Assembly (NCBI GenBank): GCA_905198575.1
Contig: CAJKDC010000068.1
Coordinates: 1 to 15,977 of the forward strand
Direction: 5' to 3'
Origin: an uncultured Bacteroides sp.
GTDB lineage: Bacteria; Bacteroidota; Bacteroidia; Bacteroidales; Bacteroidaceae
Length of the DNA: 15,977 bases
Shown here piece after piece: positions 6,023 through 13,379 of the stretch; the stretch's first letter is position 1; the number at the start of each line of letters is the position of its first letter. The position numbers and the translations under genes were made by a program. The notes under the pieces are model-generated. The model did not search any database, was not told the DNA's origin, and saw nothing but the letters and a program-made list of their open reading frames with translations.

Positions 6023-8065
6023 CTATTTAATAATTCCATTTCTCTTCAAAAGAGCATCGATAGTAGGTTCCTGTCCCCGGAAACGCTTATACAGCACCAT
6101 AGGATGCTCTGTTCCACCTCGAGACAAAATATTATTTCTAAAAGAAGATGCTACTTCCTTATTAAAAATACCATGCTTCTTAAATACTGAAAAAGCATCG
6201 GCATCGAGCACCTCTGCCCATTTATAGCTGTAATAACCTGCAGAATAGCCACCCGACATAATATGTGAGAACTGTACACTCATACAAGTCTCATCCAACT
6301 GAGGAAGTATCAATACTTCTTTCCAGGCATTACGCTCGTATTGAGAAACATCCCCTTCGAAAGATTCCGTACGTGTATACCATGCCATATCAAGCAATCC
6401 GAAACTTACCTGCCGCATACAAGCATAAGCCACATTAAAATTAGAAGCCTGAACCAACCGTTGTATAAAGCTTTCAGGTATGGGCTCGCCTGTCTTATAA
6501 TGCTTGGCAAAAGTATTCAGAAAATCTCCCTCTATTGCAAAATTTTCCATAATCTGCGATGGCAATTCTACAAAATCCCAATAAACGTTTGTTCCACTCA
6601 ATGAAGCAAAACGTGAATTGGCAAAGATTCCATGTAAAGCATGGCCGAATTCATGCAAGAACGTATTAACTTCCGAAAATGTCAATAAAGCCGGCTTATC
6701 GGCTGTAGGTTTCGTAAAGTTCATTACTACCGCAACATGGGGCCTGCTGTTCATGCCATCATTATCAATCCATTGCTCTTTATAACTGGTCATCCATGCT
6801 CCCGATCGTTTACCGGCACGTGGATGAAAATCGGCATACAAGACAGCCAGGAATGAGCCGTCTTCATCAAAAACTTCATAAGCCTTAACATCCGGATGAT
6901 AAACCGGTATCTCGGTATTTTCATGGAAAATTAAGCCATACAAACGTGTTGCCAATCCAAAAACGCCATCAATAACAGCATTCAATTCAAAATAAGGACG
7001 TAACTCTTCTTCATCAAACTGGTATTTTTCGTTTTTAAGCTTTTCTGAATAATATGAAAAATCCCATGGCATCAGCTCAAAATCTGCTCCTTCCATTTTT
7101 TGAGCCAATTGTTTTACTTCCTCAACCTCCTCAATAGCTACAGGCTTATATGTAGCTATCAGCTCTTCCAGTAAAGTATAAACCTTGCTGCTGTTTTCAG
7201 CCATACGCTTCTTAAGTACATATTCGGCATAATTGGAGTAGCCCAATAAATGAGCCAGTTCCATACGCGTATTCACCAGCTGCTTGACTATCTCAAAGTT
7301 ATTCAACTCATCATCATGTGTACACTGGGTATTATAAGCCATATACATTCTTTTACGCAATTCCCTGCATTTGCAGTATTTCATAAAAGGAACATAACTT
7401 GGTGCATGTAGCGTAAATAACCAGCCATGATCTTTACCTTTCTCACGCGCAGCACATACAGCAGCTTCGACAGCACTTTCAGGCAACCCTTCCAGCTGGC
7501 CTTCATCCTCAAGATAAAGTTCAAACTTATTCGTTTCCTTCAAATTATTTTGTGAGAAACGAAGCGTAAGCATGCTCAAATCATTGCTCAGTTTACGGAA
7601 CTCATTTTTTTTCTCCTCCGACAAATCGGCTCCATTTCGTATAAAGCCATCGTAAACCTTATCCAGTAATACCGATTCCTCATCCGATAAACCGAATTCC
7701 AGCCTATTGTTGTATACGGCTTTTATACGTTGAAAAAGCTCTGCATTTAAACGTATGTTGTTTTCATGCTCCGAAATAAGCGGCATCATTTTTTCTGCCA
7801 AAGCATCCATTGTATCATTTGTTTCTGCACTCATCAGATTAAAAAAGATGGTAAGCGTGCGTTCCAACAACTTTCCAGAATGCTCAAGTGCCAGTATCGT
7901 ATTATTGAATGTAGGAGTCTCAGAATTAGCAACAATTGCAGCTATTTCATTATCCTCTGCCTGCATCCCCTCCAATATAGCTGGCTCAAAGTGTTCTATC
8001 TTTATTAAATGAAACGGTATAGTTTCATGAGGAGTATTAAACGGTAACAGTAATGGGTCATTCAT
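6023..8065 (-). CDS. M3 family oligopeptidase (peptidyl-dipeptidase Dcp type)
   Basis: This is a thimet/Dcp-like zinc metallopeptidase that degrades short peptides, usually in the cytoplasm. With the ATG at 8065 it has 680 residues, normal for Dcp. The zinc site H471-E-F-G-H475 (FLHEFGHALHG) is intact, and the third ligand is the glutamate in WDFVELPSQ (about E500). The SGGYSAGYYSYKWA stretch near 605-618 carries the conserved tyrosines that line the active site. There is no signal peptide, consistent with a cytoplasmic enzyme. A TTG nine bases upstream is in frame but unnecessary. The start overlaps the end of the Crp-family gene by eight bases, so translation of the two is probably coupled. 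Dcp, OpdA and bacterial thimet oligopeptidases look alike, so the exact specificity is open. Confidence 0.93.
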   Translation of the reverse strand: MNDPLLLPFNTPHETIPFHLIKIEHFEPAILEGMQAEDNEIAAIVANSETPTFNNTILALEHSGKLLERTLTIFFNLMSAETNDTMDALAEKMMPLISEHENNIRLNAELFQRIKAVYNNRLEFGLSDEESVLLDKVYDGFIRNGADLSEEKKNEFRKLSNDLSMLTLRFSQNNLKETNKFELYLEDEGQLEGLPESAVEAAVCAAREKGKDHGWLFTLHAPSYVPFMKYCKCRELRKRMYMAYNTQCTHDDELNNFEIVKQLVNTRMELAHLLGYSNYAEYVLKKRMAENSSKVYTLLEELIATYKPVAIEEVEEVKQLAQKMEGADFELMPWDFSYYSEKLKNEKYQFDEEELRPYFELNAVIDGVFGLATRLYGLIFHENTEIPVYHPDVKAYEVFDEDGSFLAVLYADFHPRAGKRSGAWMTSYKEQWIDNDGMNSRPHVAVVMNFTKPTADKPALLTFSEVNTFLHEFGHALHGIFANSRFASLSGTNVYWDFVELPSQIMENFAIEGDFLNTFAKHYKTGEPIPESFIQRLVQASNFNVAYACMRQVSFGLLDMAWYTRTESFEGDVSQYERNAWKEVLILPQLDETCMSVQFSHIMSGGYSAGYYSYKWAEVLDADAFSVFKKHGIFNKEVASSFRNNILSRGGTEHPMVLYKRFRGQEPTIDALLKRNGIIK

Positions 8066-8735
8066 AACTAGCAATTAATTGTTCAAAATTAGGGATAGTA
8101 AAAATTTTTCGGTTCACTTTAATCAATTCTTTCGTTTGGAATTCCTTAAGTGCCTTAGAAACATTCAGACGAGTATCGTTTATCAATCCCGCCAAAATTT
8201 CCATTTTTATGCAAAGGACCTTTTTCCCTTCTGCACGATCACACCGCTGCTTTAAAAAAGCAATTATCTTTTCCTGAGTTGAACCTCCATGTGTAACCAG
8301 CAATCGCTTTCTCATCGACTGAGCCCGATTGCTTAACATGTTATAGAAGTTCATTTTAAAAACATCATATTTACTTAACTCATCCAGCACAAAAGCTTTT
8401 TCTATGGTCACAATGCAACAGTCTGTTTCTGCCGTATAATCGGCTGTATAATATGGATACATTCCAAAAAGCGAATAAGGCTCTATAATTGCAGGTCCCT
8501 CCAGATACTCATAAAGCGTATAATCATCACAAGAGTTAACGGTTTTGGAGAAAAGCCTGCCACTAAGCAGAAAGACCAGTTGTGAACATTCGCCATCTTG
8601 CTGTAATATAGTCTGGCCGGCTGCATATTTTTCAAAGTGAAACTTAACCTTTTCTAAAATCTTTGTAAAATCACGCTCACTGATACCCTGAAATAACGGC
8701 AACAGTAAAAGCGTATCATACATGGTTTTACTCAT
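8058..8735 (-). CDS. Crp/Fnr family transcriptional regulator
   Basis: The 225-residue protein has an N-terminal cyclic-nucleotide-binding-like beta-roll (about 10-125) and a C-terminal winged helix. The recognition region is EILAGLINDTRLNVSKALKEFQ (179-200). The phosphate-binding-cassette signature of cAMP receptors (G-E-x6-R-x-A) is not present; the corresponding loop reads GPAIIEPYSLFG. There is no N-terminal four-cysteine cluster as in FNR. The signal is therefore unknown and is probably not cAMP. ATG at 8735 and at 8723 are both plausible starts; GGAAAGG lies about ten bases before the first. It heads the minus-strand cluster, overlaps the peptidase gene, and sits opposite marC across a spacer with operator-like dyads. 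It could regulate itself, marC or the cluster. Confidence 0.9.
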   Translation of the reverse strand: MSKTMYDTLLLLPLFQGISERDFTKILEKVKFHFEKYAAGQTILQQDGECSQLVFLLSGRLFSKTVNSCDDYTLYEYLEGPAIIEPYSLFGMYPYYTADYTAETDCCIVTIEKAFVLDELSKYDVFKMNFYNMLSNRAQSMRKRLLVTHGGSTQEKIIAFLKQRCDRAEGKKVLCIKMEILAGLINDTRLNVSKALKEFQTKELIKVNRKIFTIPNFEQLIASYE

Positions 8736-8768
8736 AATAACTTAACCTTTCCAATTATTATTTTTAAC

Positions 8769-8806
8769 ATACAAAGCTAATTAAAATTTTAATGTCATCT
8801 TTGTAT
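8769..8806. promoter_or_regulatory. Nested dyads over the crp-family promoter
   Basis: An outer pair of eight-base arms, ATACAAAG (8769-8776) and CTTTGTAT (8799-8806), encloses a perfect 14-base palindrome ATTAAAATTTTAAT (8780-8793), with centres one base apart. The minus-strand -7 element TAGCTTTG (8779-8772) for the regulator gene overlaps the left arm. No clear -33 TTTG is present. The arrangement fits an operator for a dimeric regulator, possibly the product of the adjacent gene. AT-richness makes chance symmetry possible. Confidence 0.4.
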
Positions 8807-8807
8807 T

Positions 8808-8891
8808 TTAGTGTTTTTTTATTGAATCTTTTTATCATTTGGTTTTCTCATATTTGTATATTCTTGCACACCGTATATAAAAAAACACTAA
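8808..8891. repeat. 15-bp perfect inverted repeat flanking the marC promoter region
   Basis: The left arm TTAGTGTTTTTTTAT (8808-8822) is the exact reverse complement of the right arm ATAAAAAAACACTAA (8877-8891), with 54 bases between. The candidate marC -33 element lies in the spacer, and the -7 element begins in the right arm. Seven positions of each arm are a homopolymer run. It could be an invertible promoter segment, a regulator site or a long hairpin. Confidence 0.5.
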
Positions 8892-8896
8892 CTTTG
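8863..8896 (+). promoter_or_regulatory. Promoter for marC-type gene
   Basis: The -7 element TAACTTTG (8889-8896) matches TAnnTTTG, and CTTG at 8863-8866 is a one-mismatch -33 element with a 22-base spacer, at the long end of the usual range. The -7 element ends 19 bases before the ATG at 8916. Confidence 0.5.
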
Positions 8897-8915
8897 CTAA
8901 TAAAATTAGAGACTT

Positions 8916-9518
8916 ATGAAGGGATTTGTTTTTCAAGAATTTCTAAGCGCTTTTATTGTGCTTTTTGCTGTTATCGACATTATCGGTTCGATACCTATTA
9001 TTTTAGGACTGAAACAAAAGGGACGCCCTGTAAATGCAATAAAGGCTACATTAATAGCCTTTACACTGCTCATCACTTTTTTCTATGTGGGAGACGGTAT
9101 GCTAAAGCTGTTTCAAGTAGACATTGCTTCGTTCGCCATAGCAGGTGCATTTGTCATCTTTTTGATGTCTCTCGAAATGATCCTGGACGTTGAAATTTTT
9201 AAAAACACCGGTCCTATCAAAGAGGCTACTTTAGTTCCGCTAGTTTTTCCACTATTAGCCGGTGCAGGAGCATTTACCACCTTACTTTCTTTACGTGCCG
9301 AATATGCTCCTATAAACATTATTCTTGCTTTAGTTCTGAATATGGTGTGGGTTTATATTGTCTTAAAACTGACTGATTTGATAGAGCGGATTTTGGGTAA
9401 AGGTGGTATATATGTTATCCGTAAATTCTTTGGTATTATCCTGCTGGCAATATCTGCACGACTTTTTACAGCCAACATCACTTCGCTACTTGAACAATTC
9501 CAAAATCTCAAACCCTAA
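8916..9518 (+). CDS. MarC family integral membrane protein
   Basis: The 200-residue protein has six hydrophobic segments, the usual topology of MarC/NAAT proteins, and normal length. Diagnostic features are the opening FLSAFIVLFAVIDIIGSIPIIL (9-30), SFAIAGAFVIFLMSLEMIL (72-90) and the central VPLVFPLLAGAGAFTTLL stretch (107-124). A late GIILLAISARLF helix (173-184) follows. The family is named after E. coli MarC. An early link to multiple antibiotic resistance was not upheld, and some archaeal members have been described as small neutral amino acid transporters, so the substrate here is unknown. It is transcribed alone, divergent from the Crp-family regulator, and ends at a bidirectional terminator. 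Confidence 0.9.
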   Translation: MKGFVFQEFLSAFIVLFAVIDIIGSIPIILGLKQKGRPVNAIKATLIAFTLLITFFYVGDGMLKLFQVDIASFAIAGAFVIFLMSLEMILDVEIFKNTGPIKEATLVPLVFPLLAGAGAFTTLLSLRAEYAPINIILALVLNMVWVYIVLKLTDLIERILGKGGIYVIRKFFGIILLAISARLFTANITSLLEQFQNLKP

Positions 9519-9530
9519 AAACATTAATAA

Positions 9531-9577
9531 AAAAGGTTGTTTGAATTTCATATTCCATGATACTCAAACAACCTTTT
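9531..9577. terminator. Bidirectional terminator between marC and the PurF homologue
   Basis: A perfect 14-bp stem, AAAAGGTTGTTTGA (9531-9544) with TCAAACAACCTTTT (9564-9577), closes a 19-base loop. The stem ends in four T in both directions. On the minus strand this continues as a six-T run (9536 side reading out to 9529), and on the plus strand as TTTTATATTTT. It lies 12 bases after the marC stop and 35 bases after the stop of the convergent gene, so it serves both. Confidence 0.85.
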
Positions 9578-9612
9578 ATATTTTCAGTGCCTATACGGCC
9601 TGATCTACTTTA

Positions 9613-11019
9613 TCAAAAACAGCTTGAACCATCAAAGCAGTGTGTACAAACTTTACATTTCGGCAAGCCTATTGATTCTATCAGAATTTCCAATGTATTG
9701 AATTTCAATGAAGTCAGACCAAACTGTGCACGGATACGCTCTACCATTTCTTTATACTCTGGCGAGTCTGTTGTAGCATATTTGTCCAATTTAGCATTAG
9801 GATCTCCTTCAATATCCTTGATGATACGACGCGTAATCAATTCCATATCACTTTTTGAAGAAGTAAATCCAATAAACGGACAGCCGTAGATCAACGGCGG
9901 ACATGCAATACGCATGTGTACCTCTTTTGTTCCGTATTCATACAGCACATTTACATTATCGCGCAACTGGGTTCCACGCACGATAGAATCATCGCAGAAC
10001 AACAGGCGCTTACCCTGCAACATAGCCCGATTAGGAATCAACTTCATCTTGGCTACCAATGAACGCATGCTCTGGTTACTTGGAGTAAAGCTTCGAGGCC
10101 ATGTCGGTGTATATTTTGCAATTGCTCTATGATAAGGAATTCCTTTACCTTCCGCATATCCTAAAGCCATACCCACTCCAGAATCAGGTATACCACAAGC
10201 ACAATCTACTTCAGAATCGTCTATTTGCCCCATCTTATATCCACTGGCAAAACGTACCTCTTCTACATTCCGGCCTTCATAGCATGACACAGGGAAGCCA
10301 TAATACACCCACAAGAATGAACAGATTTGCATTTTATCGTTTGGCTTACGCAACTGCTCCAAGCCATCGGCACGCATACGGATAATTTCACCCGGTCCTA
10401 CATACTTCTCAATTTCATAATCCAAGTTGGGCAAACTGCTTGACTCACTGGTTGCAGCATAGGCACCGTTCTTTTTACCTATAATAATAGGAGTACGTCC
10501 CCATTTATCACGCGCTACAATGATACCGTCTTCAGTCAAAATCAACATTGAGCAAGAACCCTTGATTTTATTGAACACATTTTCTATACCATCAACAAAA
10601 TCCTTTCCCTGAACAATCAACAGTGAAATCAACTCAGTCTGATTTGTTTTTCCCATGCTCATTTCAGCAAAGTGCATGTTGGCATCCAACAAATCCTTAA
10701 CCAATTCTTCCGTATTATTGATTTTTGCTACAGTAACTATTGCAAAACGACCCAAATGAGAATTAATCATAATAGGCTGTGGATCTGTATCACTGATTAC
10801 TCCAATACCCGCCTTACCCTTAAAACTTGGTAGCTCTGCCTCGAACTTAGTTCGGAAATACGAACTTTCCAGATTATGGATAGAACGAATAAAACCTTCA
10901 TTCTCCGCATAGGTAGCCAATCCGGCGCGTTTTGTTCCTAAATGCGAATTGTAGTCTGTTCCATAAAACAGATCGGTAGCACATTCAGCCATTGAGACTG
11001 TTCCAAAAAAACCTCCCAT
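9613..11019 (-). CDS. Amidophosphoribosyltransferase (PurF) homologue lacking the glutaminase nucleophile
   Basis: Classical PurF makes 5-phosphoribosylamine from PRPP and glutamine. This 468-residue protein has the two-domain layout: an N-terminal Ntn-hydrolase glutaminase fold (about 1-230) and a C-terminal phosphoribosyltransferase fold with the PRPP loop LLFCDDSIVRGTQ (339-351) and CGIPDSGVG (275-283). The protein begins MGGFFG, so the catalytic cysteine expected at position 2 is glycine. The usual HRGQ segment reads GTKRAG (28-33), and the NGN oxyanion-hole stretch reads AKIN (98-101). Four cysteines match in context those that bind a [4Fe-4S] cluster in B. subtilis PurF: C233, C380, C458 and C461. 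It may use free ammonia, take nitrogen from a partner, or have another role. From memory, similar proteins occur in Bacteroidales beside a longer canonical PurF. No other pur gene is adjacent. Confidence 0.85.
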   Translation of the reverse strand: MGGFFGTVSMAECATDLFYGTDYNSHLGTKRAGLATYAENEGFIRSIHNLESSYFRTKFEAELPSFKGKAGIGVISDTDPQPIMINSHLGRFAIVTVAKINNTEELVKDLLDANMHFAEMSMGKTNQTELISLLIVQGKDFVDGIENVFNKIKGSCSMLILTEDGIIVARDKWGRTPIIIGKKNGAYAATSESSSLPNLDYEIEKYVGPGEIIRMRADGLEQLRKPNDKMQICSFLWVYYGFPVSCYEGRNVEEVRFASGYKMGQIDDSEVDCACGIPDSGVGMALGYAEGKGIPYHRAIAKYTPTWPRSFTPSNQSMRSLVAKMKLIPNRAMLQGKRLLFCDDSIVRGTQLRDNVNVLYEYGTKEVHMRIACPPLIYGCPFIGFTSSKSDMELITRRIIKDIEGDPNAKLDKYATTDSPEYKEMVERIRAQFGLTSLKFNTLEILIESIGLPKCKVCTHCFDGSSCF

Positions 11020-11054
11020 TCCTAATCGATATTTAATTGTTATAATTGAGACTG

Positions 11055-11062
11055 CAAAAATA
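11055..11062 (-). promoter_or_regulatory. -7 element for the PurF homologue
   Basis: The minus strand reads TATTTTTG (11062-11055), an exact TAnnTTTG match 35 bases before the start codon at 11019. No TTTG is found at normal -33 spacing. No terminator is visible between this point and the upstream CorC-type gene, so readthrough is also possible. Confidence 0.4.
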
Positions 11063-11123
11063 CAACAAAAGCAGGGAACAGAAAAACAGAGAACAAAGAT
11101 TTTATAAAAAGCGGATAAAAATA

Positions 11124-12419
11124 TTATATGCCGGCCTCATCATCGCAAGCCGGACAATAGTTCACCAAAACCTTGTCTATTCGCGCCCCGTCCATATCTA
11201 CAACTTCAAAACTAAAACCATTCCATGTTATGCTTTCTCCACTGTGTGGAATATGTTCCAGTCTTTCCAATATAAGTCCGGCGACTGTTGTATACTCCGC
11301 ATCCTCATACAAATCTTCACGTTTAAAATAACACAGAAAATCGTAAAAAGGACATTGCCCGTCTACCAGCCATCCTTCCTTATCCACACGTTTAATGATA
11401 TCCGGTTCTTCGTGTTCATCGTTCAGGTTTCCGACCAGAGCTTCGAATATATCTTTCAATGTAACCATACCTACGCAAGCTCCAAACTCATCACACACCA
11501 GTCCACGGCTGAATCCTCCGGTTTTCATCTGCTCCAATACTTTGTAAACATTCATCGACTCATGAAAATAGACAGCCTGCTTCATAATATCAGAGACTTT
11601 AAAATCCTCATTCTCAAGATATAGGACCAAATCTTTCAAGTAAACAACTCCCTTTACATGGTCCATATCGCCATCAATCACCGGATAAACTTCATACAGC
11701 ACCCGTTTGAGCAAATCTTTCACCTCCTGATGGGTCATATTTATATCCATGCAAACCAAGTCACTTTTATGTGTCATGATAGAAGAAACCTTCAAGTCAC
11801 CGGTCAAGAAAACACGCTGCACGATATCCTGCTCTACAGGCTGCACCTCTCCTCCTTCAGTTCCTTCCTGTACCATTGATTTAATTTCTTCCTCAGTTAC
11901 TTTATTTTCGGATGCCGAAATACCCAAAAGATTAAAGATACCGGAAGTGCTCTTGGCAAGCAGCCACACAAACGGAGAGCCGATGGCTGAAAGCAACAGC
12001 ATAGGGCGGGCTACTGTTTTAGCCACTTTTTCAGAAATACTTAAACCGATACGCTTCGGTACCAATTCACCCAAAATTAAAGTCAAATAAGTAACAACTA
12101 CCACAATACTACCTTGAGCCAACCACGAAGCATACTTCGAAGCCACACCTACAGAAAGCAACCAGTCTGTAAAAAGTACAGCAATGGTATTTCCCGAATA
12201 AATACCTGTAAGAATACCGATTAAAGTAATACCGATTTGGACCGTAGATAAGAAATTGTCGGGCTCACCAGCCAGTTTTAACGCAGCCTTAGCTGCTTTG
12301 TTTCCTTTTTTTGCATCGGTTGTCAGACTTGACTTTCGTGCAGAAATCAATGCAATTTCTGACATAGAGAAGACTCCATTCAAAAGAATGAGTCCCAAAA
12401 TAATAAAAATTTCACTCAT
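11124..12419 (-). CDS. CNNM/DUF21, CBS-pair and CorC_HlyC domain membrane protein (hemolysin family)
   Basis: The 431-residue protein has the three-part architecture of the TlyC/CorC/CNNM family. A DUF21 (CNNM) membrane domain spans about 1-190, with a first helix at about 4-20 and the motifs NFLSTVQIGITLIGIL (55-70) and GELVPKRIGLSISE (117-130). A CBS pair follows at about 205-330, then a CorC_HlyC C-terminal domain at about 340-420. Relatives act in Mg2+ (or other divalent cation) efflux or homeostasis; the label 'hemolysin' is historical. The extreme C-terminus carries CPAC (422-425), whose role is unclear. The N-terminus MSEIFIILGLILLNGVFSMSE is the normal start for the family. It lies upstream of the PurF homologue on the same strand with a 104-base gap. 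A -7 element 30 bases upstream and the pst terminator beyond indicate separate transcription from pstB. Confidence 0.93.
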   Translation of the reverse strand: MSEIFIILGLILLNGVFSMSEIALISARKSSLTTDAKKGNKAAKAALKLAGEPDNFLSTVQIGITLIGILTGIYSGNTIAVLFTDWLLSVGVASKYASWLAQGSIVVVVTYLTLILGELVPKRIGLSISEKVAKTVARPMLLLSAIGSPFVWLLAKSTSGIFNLLGISASENKVTEEEIKSMVQEGTEGGEVQPVEQDIVQRVFLTGDLKVSSIMTHKSDLVCMDINMTHQEVKDLLKRVLYEVYPVIDGDMDHVKGVVYLKDLVLYLENEDFKVSDIMKQAVYFHESMNVYKVLEQMKTGGFSRGLVCDEFGACVGMVTLKDIFEALVGNLNDEHEEPDIIKRVDKEGWLVDGQCPFYDFLCYFKREDLYEDAEYTTVAGLILERLEHIPHSGESITWNGFSFEVVDMDGARIDKVLVNYCPACDDEAGI

Positions 12420-12448
12420 CTGTGTTTGTCGGTTAATTTTAAGTTGCC

Positions 12449-12456
12449 CAAAGATA
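12449..12456 (-). promoter_or_regulatory. -7 element for the CorC-type gene
   Basis: The minus strand reads TATCTTTG (12456-12449), an exact TAnnTTTG match 29 bases before the start codon at 12419. The region where a -33 box should be is AT-rich without TTTG. Confidence 0.4.
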
Positions 12457-12547
12457 GTAATTCACAAGGAATCAGCCTTTAATTTTAAGCTATTTTAAAG
12501 CTATTATAATTCTACTCCAAAACACTATACGACTGCTGATTAGATAT

Positions 12548-12580
12548 AAAAAAACTGCGAACCTTACAAAGATTCGCAGT
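12548..12580 (-). terminator. Rho-independent terminator of the pst operon
   Basis: On the minus strand ACTGCGAATC (12580-12571) pairs with GGTTCGCAGT (12563-12554), ten pairs including one G-U, around a seven-base loop. A run of T follows (12554-12548). It lies 28 bases after the pstB stop codon and closes the operon before any phoU could follow. Confidence 0.85.
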
Positions 12581-12608
12581 AGAGCCATGTATGATAAAAT
12601 TTATCACT

Positions 12609-13379
12609 TTATCCCATTTTTCCTGTCAGATAAGCACGCGTACGTTCATCCTTAGGATTGGTAAACATTTTCTCTGAGCTATCGTATTCTATCAATTCGC
12701 CCAAGAACATAAACATAGAACGGTCTGAAATACGTTTTGCCTGAGACATGTTATGCGTAACAATCAAAATTGTCACTTCCTTTTTCAGTTCGATAAGCAA
12801 CTCCTCAATATATTTGGTCGCAATAGGGTCCAATGCAGAAGTTGGTTCGTCCATCAGCAAAATATCCGGTTGCAATGCCAGTGAACGGGCAATGCACAAA
12901 CGCTGCTGCTGTCCGCCAGACAAGAAAGTACCACGTTTGGTCAAAGAGTCTTTTACCTCATCCCACAACATTACGTTACGCAGATTACGCTCAACAATCT
13001 CGTCTTTAGCACTCTTAGACAACTTGATACCGTTCAGAATGTATCCGGCCAGTACATTGTCGTAAATATTCATCGTTGGGAACGGATTAGGACGCTGGAA
13101 AACCATACCAATGCGTCTGCGCTCTTCGGTAGGATGCATTTCCAGCACGTTTTCTCCATTCAACAAGATTTTTCCTGTAACCTGAATATTCTTATACAAC
13201 TCGTGCATACGGTTTACAGCTCTCAGCAGTGTACTCTTACCGCAACCAGAAGGTCCCATGATAGCAGTAATCGTATTTTTTTCCACGTCTGCCGATACGT
13301 GCTTAACAGCCATTACGCTGCTGGTATATGAAATACAAACGTCTTGTATCTGTAATATAGGATTCTTTATATTTTCCAT
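12609..13379 (-). CDS. pstB: Phosphate ABC transporter ATP-binding protein PstB
   Basis: PstB is the cytoplasmic ATPase that powers phosphate import by the PstSCAB system. With the ATG at 13379 it has 256 residues, typical for PstB. All ABC motifs are intact: Walker A GPSGCGKST (42-50), Q-loop Q95 in VFQRPNPFP, signature LSGGQQQR (153-160), Walker B ILLMDEPTSALDP (173-185) and the switch histidine H209. The RPNPFP and LLRAVNRM segments are PstB-specific. An upstream in-frame ATG at 13415 would add 12 residues that lie wholly inside pstA and do not match PstB N-termini. The chosen start overlaps the pstA stop by 13 bases, consistent with coupled translation. It is the last gene of the operon; phoU, which commonly follows pstB, is not present. 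Confidence 0.96.
   Translation of the reverse strand: MENIKNPILQIQDVCISYTSSVMAVKHVSADVEKNTITAIMGPSGCGKSTLLRAVNRMHELYKNIQVTGKILLNGENVLEMHPTEERRRIGMVFQRPNPFPTMNIYDNVLAGYILNGIKLSKSAKDEIVERNLRNVMLWDEVKDSLTKRGTFLSGGQQQRLCIARSLALQPDILLMDEPTSALDPIATKYIEELLIELKKEVTILIVTHNMSQAKRISDRSMFMFLGELIEYDSSEKMFTNPKDERTRAYLTGKMG

Noticed and set aside
8066..8074. TTG start that would add three residues to the M3 peptidase
   Set aside because: An ATG at 8065 gives a normal family N-terminus; TTG is a less likely start.
8736..8915. Small RNA or riboswitch in the crp-marC spacer
   Set aside because: The symmetry is better explained by promoter/operator elements. No known riboswitch core or terminator is seen before marC.
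8792..9193. 133-codon plus-strand open frame before and over marC
   Set aside because: It overlaps marC in another frame. Its product is an implausible mix of hydrophobic and Cys/His-rich residues, and its start lies among the dyads and promoter.
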